64,000 bases of DNA from Gemmatimonadetes bacterium 13_1_40CM_69_22 (lineage in GTDB: Bacteria > Gemmatimonadota > Gemmatimonadetes > Gemmatimonadales > GWC2-71-9). The stretch lies in assembly GCA_001917665.1 (NCBI GenBank), contig MNEL01000045.1:79379-143378 (forward strand), written 5' to 3'. Made by a program: the position numbers and the translations under genes. Positions within the stretch are counted from its first letter, which is position 1, and each line of letters starts with the position of its first letter. This document shows positions 25,526 to 33,293 of the stretch, piece after piece. The notes under the pieces are model-generated. The model searched no databases and was not told the origin of the DNA. It was given only the letters and a program-made list of their open reading frames with translations.

Positions 25526-26583
25526 GGGTGTGGGGCGTGGGGGGAGGGTGCGGCGATCGTCGGCGCGACCGGCTCCAGGCCGGGCAGGGGCAGGTCGGCA
25601 CGGGCGTCGAGGGTCCAGTCGCTGCGCTCGCCCCGGCCGAGCCGGTGCCAGCCGGCGCGCGCGATCATCGCGGCGTTGTCGGCGTTGAGGCGTGGGCTCG
25701 CCACGGCGACGCGGGCGAGTCCCGCCAGTCGCTCGGCGGCGCGGCTTGCGAGGGCGCGGCTGCAGGCGACGCCGCCGCCCAGTACCGCGGTGCGGCGGCC
25801 GGTGGCGCGCACCGCGCGCTCCAGCTTGGTGACCAGCACGTCGAGCACGGCGTCCTGGAACCCGCGCGCCAGGTGCGGCCGGTCGCGCTCGGGATCGTCG
25901 CTCGCGCGCACGGCGTGGAGTACGGCCGTCTTGAGTCCTGAGAACGAGAACTCGAACCCCTCGTCCAGCATCGGGCGGGGAAAGGTGAAGCGCGCCGCGT
26001 CGCCGCTCTGGGCGAGGCGCTCGATGGCCGGCCCGCCGGGATAGCCGAGCCCGAGGAGCGTGGCGACCTTGTCGAAGGCTTCGCCGGCAGCGTCGTCGCG
26101 GGTCGCCCCGAGCAGGCGATACGTCCCCCAGGCGGGCACGTCGAGCAGCAGGGTGTGGCCGCCCGAGACCAGCAGCGCGACGAACGGAGGCGCGAGCTCG
26201 GGATCTTCGACGGCCGGCGCGAACAGGTGCCCCTCCATGTGATGCACCCCGACCAGGGCGCGATCGCCGGCGTAGGCGAGTGCCTTGGCGTACACCACGC
26301 CCACGAGCAGCGCGCCCACGAGTCCCGGTCCCTGGGTGACCGCCACCGCGTCCACGGCGCCCCAGCCCACGCCCGCCTCGACGAGGGCGCGCTCTACGAC
26401 CGCGGGGAGGGCCGCGAGGTGCGCCCGGCTCGCGAGCTCGGGGACGACGCCGCCGAACACTTGGTGCACGTCCTGCGACAGGATGACGAGGCTCGCGAGC
26501 TCCGGCGCGCGCCCCCCTCCCACGAGTACCGCTGCCGACGTCTCGTCGCAGGAGGTCTCGATCCCCAGCACGACGTCAGCCAC
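25522..26583 (-). CDS. tsaD: tRNA threonylcarbamoyladenosine biosynthesis protein TsaD
   Basis: TsaD transfers the threonylcarbamoyl group to A37 of tRNAs that read ANN codons, working with TsaB, TsaC and TsaE in the cytoplasm. The 353-residue protein begins VLGIETSCDETSAAVL and has the metal-binding HxxxH as HHMEGH, LLVSGGHTLLL, and the AFDKVATLLGLGYPGGPAIE and FSFSGLKTAV segments. GTG at 26583 was chosen as the point where similarity begins and because it lies at the end of the ybbR-like gene with an 8-base overlap. None of its partners is in the window. Confidence 0.97.
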   Translation of the reverse strand: MADVVLGIETSCDETSAAVLVGGGRAPELASLVILSQDVHQVFGGVVPELASRAHLAALPAVVERALVEAGVGWGAVDAVAVTQGPGLVGALLVGVVYAKALAYAGDRALVGVHHMEGHLFAPAVEDPELAPPFVALLVSGGHTLLLDVPAWGTYRLLGATRDDAAGEAFDKVATLLGLGYPGGPAIERLAQSGDAARFTFPRPMLDEGFEFSFSGLKTAVLHAVRASDDPERDRPHLARGFQDAVLDVLVTKLERAVRATGRRTAVLGGGVACSRALASRAAERLAGLARVAVASPRLNADNAAMIARAGWHRLGRGERSDWTLDARADLPLPGLEPVAPTIAAPSPHAPHP

Positions 26584-27505
26584 GGCCCGTCTTGCGCTTG
26601 AGGGCGACCGAGTCGGGCACCGCACGCGCCCGGATCCCGGGCGGCGCCGTCACGGTGAGGCGAGCGTAGCCGCCGGGCCCCGCCTTGCCGACCAGGTGCG
26701 CCGTCACGCGCACGCTGTCCTTGGTGAGGGTGTTGACCTTCGACTCCGGGCCGTGCACGGTCACGCTCACCCGCTCGGGAGAGAGCAGGAATCCCGCGAA
26801 CCCAGACGCGGCGGTCGTGATGGGCACCGCGGCGATCGAGCGCTCGATGATCGCCGCCACTTCGCCCGCGACGCGCACCTCCTTCGGCGCGACGCGCACG
26901 ACGCCGAGCGGCGACGTGTCGAGCGGGACCGTCCGGAAGAACGGACCGTTGACACTGGAAATGACGGTGGGCAGAGTAGTGATCGAGTCGATGGCGGCGA
27001 GGCTCTTCTCCGGCCCCACGACGCGCGCCACGCTCGGCACGATGGAGAGGCCCCGCAGCACGTACCCCGATTCCGCTTCGACGCGCACCAGGGGCACGAT
27101 CTTCACGTCCTTCTTCCCGACCGAGTCGAGCAGCACGTCGAGGTCGCGCGGCGCGATGTCCGCCACCTGCACGTCCGTCCCCTTCGGGAGGTTCACGTCG
27201 GACGGCTGCAGGTGGATGCTCCACACCGACCCCGAGAACGTATCGGGGATCGTCTTACGAATCATGCGCGGGAACGAGCGCAGCTTCAGGATCTCGCTGC
27301 CCTTCCCGCTGACGGTGACCGTCACACCGACCGGCTGCTCCCGCACCGAGCGCCCCGGCGGCACGGTGACGGCGAGCCGGAGGGCAAAGCGTTGGGACAT
27401 GGGCTGCTGCGCGGCCACGGCAACGTACAGCATGACCGCGAAGAAAATCGCCGCGAGCTTGATCGGCCAGTTGCGGGCGAAGAGCTGCCCGATGTTAACG
27501 CGCAT
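26576..27505 (-). CDS. YbbR-domain protein
   Basis: A 309-residue membrane-anchored exported protein. One helix near the N-terminus (LAAIFFAVMLYVAVAAQQP) is followed by several YbbR repeats, beta-rich modules of about 80 residues, for example VGVTVTVSGKGSEILKL and VRVAGEVAAIIERSIAAVP. In Firmicutes the YbbR protein CdaR regulates the diadenylate cyclase CdaA; no cdaA or glmM is next to it here, so that partner is only a possibility. It overlaps tlpA upstream by 11 bases and tsaD downstream by 8. Confidence 0.82.
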   Translation of the reverse strand: MRVNIGQLFARNWPIKLAAIFFAVMLYVAVAAQQPMSQRFALRLAVTVPPGRSVREQPVGVTVTVSGKGSEILKLRSFPRMIRKTIPDTFSGSVWSIHLQPSDVNLPKGTDVQVADIAPRDLDVLLDSVGKKDVKIVPLVRVEAESGYVLRGLSIVPSVARVVGPEKSLAAIDSITTLPTVISSVNGPFFRTVPLDTSPLGVVRVAPKEVRVAGEVAAIIERSIAAVPITTAASGFAGFLLSPERVSVTVHGPESKVNTLTKDSVRVTAHLVGKAGPGGYARLTVTAPPGIRARAVPDSVALKRKTGRG

Positions 27506-28031
27506 CGATGAGCTTTCGGATGAGGACCTCGTTCACCGGCCCGTCCCATTCTGCCGCGCCGATCACCTTCTTGATGATGATGCCGTCCCGGTCGATGACG
27601 AAGCTCTCGGGGACGCCGGTGGTCTGATAGATCCGCTGGATGGCGCCCGCCTTGTCCTGGAGGATGTCGAAGCCGAGCCCCAGCTCGCGTGCGAACCGCA
27701 TCACCATGCTCGAGTCGCCGTCGTCGATGCTCACGGCGACGACCGCGAAATCCTGACCCGCAAGCTTCTGGTGGAGCCGCTCCAACGACGGCATCTCGAC
27801 GCGGCACGGCGGGCACCACGTGGCCCAGACGTTGAGCAGGATGACCCTCCCGCGGTAGGCGGCGAGCGACGCCGGCTGAGCGGTGCGCAGGTTCACGGCA
27901 CGGAACTCGGGCGCCCGCGACCCGACGCCGACGAGGTCGACCTGGGGCCAGATCTTCGCCGCCAGCGCCACCCCGAAGACCAGCGCCGTTCCGGCCCCGA
28001 TCCCGATCGTCCACTGCCGCAGCTGCGTCAT
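27495..28031 (-). CDS. TlpA-like thiol-disulfide oxidoreductase
   Basis: A 178-residue thioredoxin-fold protein exported and tethered by one N-terminal helix (GIGAGTALVFGVALAAK). The redox motif is WCPPC within LLNVWATWCPPCRVEMPSL, and the cis-proline region TTGVPESFVIDRDG follows; this is the ResA/TlpA class that reduces disulfides outside the membrane, for example in apocytochrome c maturation. A cytochrome c protein is encoded nearby at 21 kb, but no Ccm or CcsA genes are seen. It is coupled to rpe by an ATGA overlap. Confidence 0.92.
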   Translation of the reverse strand: MTQLRQWTIGIGAGTALVFGVALAAKIWPQVDLVGVGSRAPEFRAVNLRTAQPASLAAYRGRVILLNVWATWCPPCRVEMPSLERLHQKLAGQDFAVVAVSIDDGDSSMVMRFARELGLGFDILQDKAGAIQRIYQTTGVPESFVIDRDGIIIKKVIGAAEWDGPVNEVLIRKLIDAR

Positions 28032-28699
28032 ACGGTCACCAGACAGCGGCGCCGCAGCTCTTGGACCTCGCGGCCGGGGTCGGCGCCGGTGAAGACCGAG
28101 TTGCCCGCCACGAAGGTATCGGCCCCGGCTGCATGCGCCGCCGCGATCGTCTGCGGAGTGATCCCGCCGTCCACCTCGAGAAACGCCCGCGAGCCGCGCG
28201 CCGTGAGCAGCTCGCGCGCCCGCCGGATCTTTTCATTCGAGGAGGGCAGGTATCCCTGACCGCCGAACCCGGGGTTCACCGTCATGACGAGCAGCAGGTC
28301 CAGATCCGCGACGACTTCGTCCGCGAGCGCCAGCGGCGTGCCCGGATTGAGCGCCAACCCGGCGAGCATCCCGCGGTTCCGCACGTGGGCGAGCTGACGC
28401 TGCACGTGAATCGTCGCCTCGGGATGGAGCGTAAACACCGACGCGCCGGCCGCGGCGAACGCTTCGATGTACCGCTCCGGCTCGACCACCATGAGATGCA
28501 CGTCGATCGGCCGGTCGGTGAGCTTACGCAGCGCCTCGATCATGTTGGCGCCAAAGGTCAGGTTGGGCACGAACCGGCCGTCCATCACGTCCACATGCAG
28601 CCAGTCGGCGCCGCCTTCCAAGACCTGCCCCACCTGGTCGGCGAGCCTGGTCAAGTCGGCCGCGAGCACGCTCGGCGCGATGCGAATGCCGTTGGTCAT
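28028..28699 (-). CDS. rpe: Ribulose-phosphate 3-epimerase
   Basis: Rpe interconverts ribulose 5-phosphate and xylulose 5-phosphate in the pentose phosphate pathway. The 223-residue TIM barrel shows IAPSVLAADLTRL, the metal-binding HVDVMDGRFVPNLTFG, DVHLMVVEPERYI, MTVNPGFGGQGY and FLEVDGGITPQT, all as expected. Its ATG overlaps the stop of the PASTA gene and its stop overlaps the start of tlpA, both as ATGA. In Bacillus the same gene follows prkC and cpgA downstream of rsmB, so its place after a PASTA gene is meaningful. Confidence 0.97.
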   Translation of the reverse strand: MTNGIRIAPSVLAADLTRLADQVGQVLEGGADWLHVDVMDGRFVPNLTFGANMIEALRKLTDRPIDVHLMVVEPERYIEAFAAAGASVFTLHPEATIHVQRQLAHVRNRGMLAGLALNPGTPLALADEVVADLDLLLVMTVNPGFGGQGYLPSSNEKIRRARELLTARGSRAFLEVDGGITPQTIAAAHAAGADTFVAGNSVFTGADPGREVQELRRRCLVTV

Positions 28700-29466
28700 T
28701 GCGGACTCCGGGCCACGACGATGTCCACCACCGTGCCGGCAGCGGCGAGCGTCCCCGCCGCCGGCCGCTGCGCCACGACGGTGCCGGGGTTCGCGTCGGC
28801 GGTGCGGCGCCGCGTCACCGTGCCGAGCGTCAGGCCCTCGAGCTCGAGCCGGGTGCGCGCGTCCGCCTGCGACATGCCGAGCAGGTCCGGCACGGGAATC
28901 GTCGGGGCCCCGCGGCTCACCACGACGGTCACGGGCGCGCCCGGCGCCAGCACGGTCGTCGCCGGCGGGCGGGTCAGCATCGCGACCCCGCGGGGGGTCG
29001 CGGCTTGCACCGACTCGACCTGGGCCACGGTCAAGCCGGCGGCCGCCACGAGGCGCTGGGCCAGGGCGCCGTCGAGTCCCGCCACGTCCGGTACCGGAAT
29101 TTTGGGGGGCCCGTCGCTCGCCACCAGGGTCACGCGCAGCCCCGCCGGTGCCGAGATCCCGGGCGGTGGATCCTGCCAGATGACCGTCCCCTGCGGCGCG
29201 GTTGGGTGCGGCTCCGATCCGCCGTCCTGGACCTGCAGCCCCGCCTTGCGCAGCTCGGCCGACGCCTCCTGGAGCGACAGACCGAGCACCCGCGGAACGA
29301 CCTGGTGCCCGTGCAGAATAGGCGCCGGAAAGATGACCAAGTACGCCGTCAGGTACCCGGCGACGAGCGCCGAGACGAGGGCGCTGCCCCACAGCTTGGC
29401 GCCGCGGGCGTCGAACCCGGGCAAATGCCACTCGCGGATCGGGGGGAGATGGCGACGGAAGCGCAT
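28696..29466 (-). CDS. PASTA-domain membrane protein without a kinase domain
   Basis: A 256-residue protein with about 28 cytoplasmic residues, one membrane helix (LVSALVAGYLTAYLVIF) and three extracytoplasmic PASTA repeats beginning VVPRVLGLSLQEASAELRKA, IPVPDVAGLDGALAQRLVAA and IPVPDLLGMSQADARTRLEL. PASTA modules bind peptidoglycan fragments and usually form the outer part of Ser/Thr kinases such as PrkC or of some PBPs; no kinase or transpeptidase motif is present. It lies between rsmB and rpe, where Firmicutes carry prpC-prkC. It may be a wall-binding protein or a degenerate PrkC. ATG at 29466 shares a base with the rsmB stop. Confidence 0.88.
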   Translation of the reverse strand: MRFRRHLPPIREWHLPGFDARGAKLWGSALVSALVAGYLTAYLVIFPAPILHGHQVVPRVLGLSLQEASAELRKAGLQVQDGGSEPHPTAPQGTVIWQDPPPGISAPAGLRVTLVASDGPPKIPVPDVAGLDGALAQRLVAAAGLTVAQVESVQAATPRGVAMLTRPPATTVLAPGAPVTVVVSRGAPTIPVPDLLGMSQADARTRLELEGLTLGTVTRRRTADANPGTVVAQRPAAGTLAAAGTVVDIVVARSPQ

Positions 29467-30707
29467 CAGCGTACCCGCCGCAGGCGCGCCGCGTAGGCAC
29501 CGTCCATCCCGTGCCGCTGTGGCAGCGACTGGAAGTCGCCCTCCACCGTCAGCAGCTCGGCGGGCACGGTGCCCGCCACCGCGTCGCGCCGGAACTCGTG
29601 GTGTCGCTCCAGGAAAGCGCTCACGACGTCGCTGTTCTCCTCCGGCTCGAGCGAGCAGGTCGCGTACACCAGCAGTCCGCCCGGCTGCACCAGGCGCGCG
29701 GCCGCCTCGAGCAGTGCCCGCTGGCGCGTCGTGGCGCGCGCAATCGCGCGCTCGGCGATCCGCCAGCGGGCGTCGGGATGGCGCGCCATGGTTCCCGTGG
29801 CCGTGCACGGGGCGTCGACGAGCACGGCGGCCAGCGCCCCCGCCGCGAACGGCGCCGACAGAAGATCGGCGACGGTGAGCCGAATTGCCACTCCGGCGCG
29901 CCGCGCCGTCTGAGCCAGACGCCCCATCCGGTCGCGCCGCGCGTCGCCCGCGACGACCCGCGCCCCGAGCCGCTCGAGCATGACGGCCTTCCCGCCTGGC
30001 GCTGCGCAGGCGTCGTAGACGAGCCCTCCGGGCGGAATCGCGGCGTAGCCGCACACGAGCGCGTGGGCCGGGTCCTGCACGATGAAGCCACCGTCAGGGT
30101 AGCCAGGGAACTGCGCGGGATGCGGAATGCGGGATGCGTCGCTTCCCGGAATCACCTGCAGCCCAGCGCCGAACGGCGCATCTTGTACCCCGAAACCAGC
30201 GTCCCGGAGCCGGATGCGCAGGGTCTCATTCGCCCAGCCGGCGGGCTGAAGCGTGAGGAGCGGCTTCGTATCGTTCCAGGAGACCAGTCGCTGCGTCTCC
30301 GATTCCCCGAATCGCTTCCGCCACCGCGCGACCAACCAGGCAGGGTGCGTCTCGACCACATCTCGCATCCCGCGTCCCGCTTCCCGACTCAGGCTCCGTA
30401 GCAGGTGGTTCACGTAACGGGCGGCGCGCTCGCCGGCGATCTCCCGCGCCAGCTCCACGCTCGTCGACACCGCCGCATACGCGGGCACGCGAGCGAGCGC
30501 GCGCAGCTGATAGGCGCCGAGTCGCAGGACGTCGTGGACACGAGGATCGGCGGTCGCGAGCGCGAGCACCTGGTCGAGATCGGCCTGGCTACGCAGCACG
30601 CCCGCGGCGAGTTGGTAGGCGAGGCGCCGGTCCCGTTCGGCGAGCCCGGGGAGATGTCGGTCGCGCGTCGCCGCGAAGGTGGCGCCGGAGCGCACCGCCT
30701 GAAGCAT
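29466..30707 (-). CDS. rsmB: 16S rRNA (cytosine-967-C5)-methyltransferase
   Basis: RsmB methylates C967 of 16S rRNA using SAM. The 413-residue protein has an N-terminal NusB-like helical domain (RLAYQLAAGVLRSQADLDQVL) and a C-terminal Rossmann methyltransferase with VYDACAAPGGKAVML (SAM motif), VDAPCTATGTMARHPD (first cysteine) and VYATCSLEPEEN (catalytic cysteine). Two heptamer arrays lie inside the frame, encoding REAGRGMRDV and the GSDASRIPHPAQF region before the catalytic domain, without disrupting it. The ATG at 30707 may be slightly late, since the upstream frame DATAARRAALR also looks family-like but has no ATG or GTG. Confidence 0.93.
   Translation of the reverse strand: MLQAVRSGATFAATRDRHLPGLAERDRRLAYQLAAGVLRSQADLDQVLALATADPRVHDVLRLGAYQLRALARVPAYAAVSTSVELAREIAGERAARYVNHLLRSLSREAGRGMRDVVETHPAWLVARWRKRFGESETQRLVSWNDTKPLLTLQPAGWANETLRIRLRDAGFGVQDAPFGAGLQVIPGSDASRIPHPAQFPGYPDGGFIVQDPAHALVCGYAAIPPGGLVYDACAAPGGKAVMLERLGARVVAGDARRDRMGRLAQTARRAGVAIRLTVADLLSAPFAAGALAAVLVDAPCTATGTMARHPDARWRIAERAIARATTRQRALLEAAARLVQPGGLLVYATCSLEPEENSDVVSAFLERHHEFRRDAVAGTVPAELLTVEGDFQSLPQRHGMDGAYAARLRRVR
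30115..30135. repeat. Heptamer array inside rsmB (first)
   Basis: GCGGGAT, GCGGAAT, GCGGGAT: three 7-base units, 21 bases in all and therefore frame-neutral. The unit is close to that of the arrays flanking queA. Confidence 0.8.
30366..30386. repeat. Heptamer array inside rsmB (second, inverted)
   Basis: CATCCCG, CGTCCCG, CTTCCCG: three units in the opposite orientation to those at 30115-30135, 230 bases apart. Confidence 0.75.
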
Positions 30708-30741
30708 CCGCAGCGCCGCGCGCCGGGCGGCGGTGGCGTCC

Positions 30742-31539
30742 TTAATCCAGCATCCCTTCGAGCGGCGAGGAGGGCACTGCCACCTCGCGCCGCGGCATGC
30801 GTCCCGCGAGGTACGCGGTTCGGCCCGCCTCGACCGCCAGGCGCATCGCGTGCGCCATCGCCACCGGATCCCGTGCGGCGGCGAGGGCGGTGTTCATCAG
30901 GATGCCGTCCACGCCCTGCTCCATCGTGAGGCAGGCGTCCGAGGCCGTCCCGACGCCGGCGTCGACGACCACGGGCACCTGCAGCCGCCGCTTGATGGTG
31001 CGCACGCTGTACGGGTTGAGGAGCCCGAGCCCGCTCCCGATCGGCGACGCCAGCGGCATCACGGCGGCGCAGCCCGCGTCCTCGAGCCGCAGCGCCGCCA
31101 CCAGGTCCTCGTTCGTGTAGGCGAGGACTTTGAAGCCTTCGCGGATCAGGATGGTCGCGGCCGCGAGCAGCCCTTGGACATCGGGGAGCAGCGTCTCCTG
31201 GTCCCCGATCACCTCGAGCTTGACGAACTCGTTGAACCCTGCCTCACGGGCGAGCCGGGCGTAGCGCACGGCGTCTTCCGCCGTCGCGCAGCCCGCAGTG
31301 TTGGCGAGCAGGAAGTACCGCTTGGGGTCCAGGTGGTACAGGACGCCCGCCCGCTTGGTGCGGTCCAAGTCGACGCGCCGCACGGCGACGGTGACGATCT
31401 CTGCCCCCGACGCCGCGACGGCGCGGACCATCGTTTCGTTGTCCTGATACTTGCCCGTCCCCACCATGAGGCGCGAGTGGAACGTGCGCCCGCCGATGGT
31501 GAACGGCGTGTCGCGGAGCGTCTCCACGGCGGTTGCCAT
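30742..31539 (-). CDS. thiG: Thiazole synthase
   Basis: ThiG condenses 1-deoxyxylulose 5-phosphate, dehydroglycine and ThiS thiocarboxylate to the thiazole phosphate of thiamine. The 265-residue TIM barrel shows LMVGTGKY, the Schiff-base lysine within FVKLEVIGD, VLAYTNEDLVAALRLEDAGCAAVMPLASPIGSGLG-type segments and VVVDAGVGTASDACLTMEQGVDGI-type segments in order. It follows thiS after 4 bases. ThiH/ThiO, ThiF and ThiC are not in the window, so the pathway must be completed elsewhere. Confidence 0.97.
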   Translation of the reverse strand: MATAVETLRDTPFTIGGRTFHSRLMVGTGKYQDNETMVRAVAASGAEIVTVAVRRVDLDRTKRAGVLYHLDPKRYFLLANTAGCATAEDAVRYARLAREAGFNEFVKLEVIGDQETLLPDVQGLLAAATILIREGFKVLAYTNEDLVAALRLEDAGCAAVMPLASPIGSGLGLLNPYSVRTIKRRLQVPVVVDAGVGTASDACLTMEQGVDGILMNTALAAARDPVAMAHAMRLAVEAGRTAYLAGRMPRREVAVPSSPLEGMLD

Positions 31540-31543
31540 CGGC

Positions 31544-31756
31544 TCACCCCCCTCCCACGAAATGCACCAGCTCGACCGCGTCCCCCGGAGCCACTCGGAC
31601 GTCGCCCAGCGCGGGCCGGCGGACGATGGTGCGGTTGTGCTCCACCACGACGGCGCGCGGGTCGAGCTCGAGCGAGGCGAGCAGCTGGAGCAGCGTCACG
31701 CCCCGCGTCACCGCGCGGCGCTCCCCGTTCAGCGTGATGTCGATCGTGTCGGTCAT
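31544..31756 (-). CDS. thiS: Sulfur carrier protein ThiS
   Basis: A 70-residue ubiquitin-fold sulfur carrier. It starts IDITLNGERRAV and ends HFVGGG; the C-terminal Gly is adenylated and thiocarboxylated to donate sulfur to ThiG. The family usually ends in GG, so the extra Gly is a small variation. The ATG at 31756 overlaps the thiE stop (ATGA), and thiG follows immediately, an expected functional pair. Confidence 0.93.
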   Translation of the reverse strand: MTDTIDITLNGERRAVTRGVTLLQLLASLELDPRAVVVEHNRTIVRRPALGDVRVAPGDAVELVHFVGGG

Positions 31757-32373
31757 CGCGTCAGCTCCTGCGCCATCCTCCGGGCCGTCGTCGCCGGATC
31801 GGCGGCATCCCACAAGGCGCGGATCGCCGCCACGCCGTACACACCGGCGGCCCGCAGCTCGGGCACCCGCTGCGGCGTCACGCCGCCGATCGCGATCACC
31901 GGAAGCCCGAGCCCGACGATTGCGGCCAGCGGGCCCGGCCCCAATGGATCGTGCGCGGGGTGGGTAGCCGTGCAGAAAACGGGTCCGACTAGAAGATAGT
32001 CGGCCCCAGCCGCCTGTGCGGCGCACGCCTCCGGCAAATCGTGGACGGACTTGCCGATCCACCAGGTGGGGTTGAGACGGCGCGCGTGCTCGGGGTCGAG
32101 ACTCCCACCGGCGAGCTGGACGCCGCCGGCGCCCGCGGCGAGCGCGACGTCGAGGCGGTCGTTAACGAACAGACGGGTAGACGGGTAGACGGATAGACGG
32201 ATAGCCAGATCGTAGTGCTCGAGTCCGGTGAGCGCGTGGCCGCGCGCGTGGAAAGCCAGGTGCTCGCGGCCCCCGGAGGCGAGCGCTGCCGCGACCGTGT
32301 CTACGTCCTGGCGGCGCGCGACCCGCTCGTCGGTGATCGCGTGCAGCCGGGGGAGCGGCGCCGCGTGCGTCAC
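31753..32373 (-). CDS. thiE: Thiamine-phosphate synthase
   Basis: ThiE joins the pyrimidine pyrophosphate and thiazole phosphate to thiamine phosphate. The 206-residue TIM barrel shows LHAITDE at the start, LFVNDRLDVALAAGAGGVQL, and late DYLLVGPVFCTATHP and VIAIGGVTPQRVPEL. The family HLGQ-type segment reads QLAGG here. An array of four octamers encodes the extra residues SVYPSTR just before the LFVNDR strand. The GTG start at 32373 overlaps the fmt stop (GTGA). No TPP riboswitch could fit, as there is no free space upstream. Confidence 0.92.
   Translation of the reverse strand: MTHAAPLPRLHAITDERVARRQDVDTVAAALASGGREHLAFHARGHALTGLEHYDLAIRLSVYPSTRLFVNDRLDVALAAGAGGVQLAGGSLDPEHARRLNPTWWIGKSVHDLPEACAAQAAGADYLLVGPVFCTATHPAHDPLGPGPLAAIVGLGLPVIAIGGVTPQRVPELRAAGVYGVAAIRALWDAADPATTARRMAQELTR
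32171..32202. repeat. Octamer array inside thiE
   Basis: AGACGGGT twice then AGACGGAT twice, 32 bases in the coding region. The same octamer (as TCCGTCTA) recurs at 41093-41116. Confidence 0.85.
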
Positions 32374-33293
32374 GCGAAGCGCTGGCCGGCCGTGACGCCG
32401 CGGCCGCGGACCCAGTCCGCGACGGGCATACGGGCCTTGCCCGCGGGCTGGACCTCTGCCACCTCCACGGCGCCACTCCCGGTCGCGATCAGCAGCCGGC
32501 CGTCCGCCGCCAGCACTTCCCCGGGGGGGCCCCGCCTGTCGGACACCTGCACATCGAACAACTTCAGCTCGCGCCCGGCGAGCTCCGTCCAGGCGCCGGG
32601 CTTCGGGTCGAGGCCGCGGATGAGGCGCGCGACGCGCTCGGCGGGATCGTCCCAACGGATCCGCGCGGTGTCGCGCGTGAGCTTGGGCGCGTAGGTGGCG
32701 CGGGCATGATCCTGCGGGACGGGGCGCAGCGCATCCCGCTCCCACAGCGCGAGCGCCTCGACGAGGGCCTGCGCGCCGATCTCGGCGAGATGTGCGGAGA
32801 GCTCCCCGCCGGTTTCGTCCGGCTCGATCGTGTGCGGGATCTGGAGCAGGACGGGCCCGGAGTCGAGGCCCTCGTCGAGCTGCATGATACTGACGCCCGT
32901 CTTGGCCACGCCGTTCAGGATCGCCCACTCGACCGGCGCGGCTCCGCGCAGCTCCGGGAGGAGGGACGGATGCACGTTGACCATGCCACGGGGAGGGAGC
33001 CGGAGCAGCTCCGGCTTCAGGATATGCCCGTACGCGACCACGACGCCGACATCCGGCGCGAGCTCCCGGAGCCGGTCGAGGAAGCCGCGGTCGGTCGGGC
33101 GCTCAGGTTGGAGCACCGGGATCGCCTCCGCCTCGGCTTCCACTTTCACGGGCGGCGGTACGACCTGCGAGCGGGAGCGGCCCTGCGGCCGGTCGGGCTG
33201 GGTGACGGCGGCGAGCACGTCGAACCCCTCCCCGAGCAGCGCTCGCAGCGACGGGACCGCGAATTCCGGCGTGCCGAAGAAAACGACGCGCAC
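32370..33293 (-). CDS. fmt: Methionyl-tRNA formyltransferase
   Basis: Fmt formylates initiator Met-tRNA using 10-formyl-THF. The 307-residue protein has VVFFGTPEFAVPSLRALL, the active-site region VNVHPSLLPELRGAAPVEWAI with the catalytic Asn-His pair, SIMQLDEGLDSGPVLLQ, and a C-terminal OB-fold domain. It starts right next to the def stop (no spacer) and overlaps thiE by GTGA, the usual def-fmt arrangement extended by thiamine genes. Confidence 0.97.
   Translation of the reverse strand: MRVVFFGTPEFAVPSLRALLGEGFDVLAAVTQPDRPQGRSRSQVVPPPVKVEAEAEAIPVLQPERPTDRGFLDRLRELAPDVGVVVAYGHILKPELLRLPPRGMVNVHPSLLPELRGAAPVEWAILNGVAKTGVSIMQLDEGLDSGPVLLQIPHTIEPDETGGELSAHLAEIGAQALVEALALWERDALRPVPQDHARATYAPKLTRDTARIRWDDPAERVARLIRGLDPKPGAWTELAGRELKLFDVQVSDRRGPPGEVLAADGRLLIATGSGAVEVAEVQPAGKARMPVADWVRGRGVTAGQRFA

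Noticed and set aside
31544..32400. TPP riboswitch before the thiamine genes
   Set aside because: The genes overlap fmt and each other, so no leader exists, and no THI-box sequence was seen.
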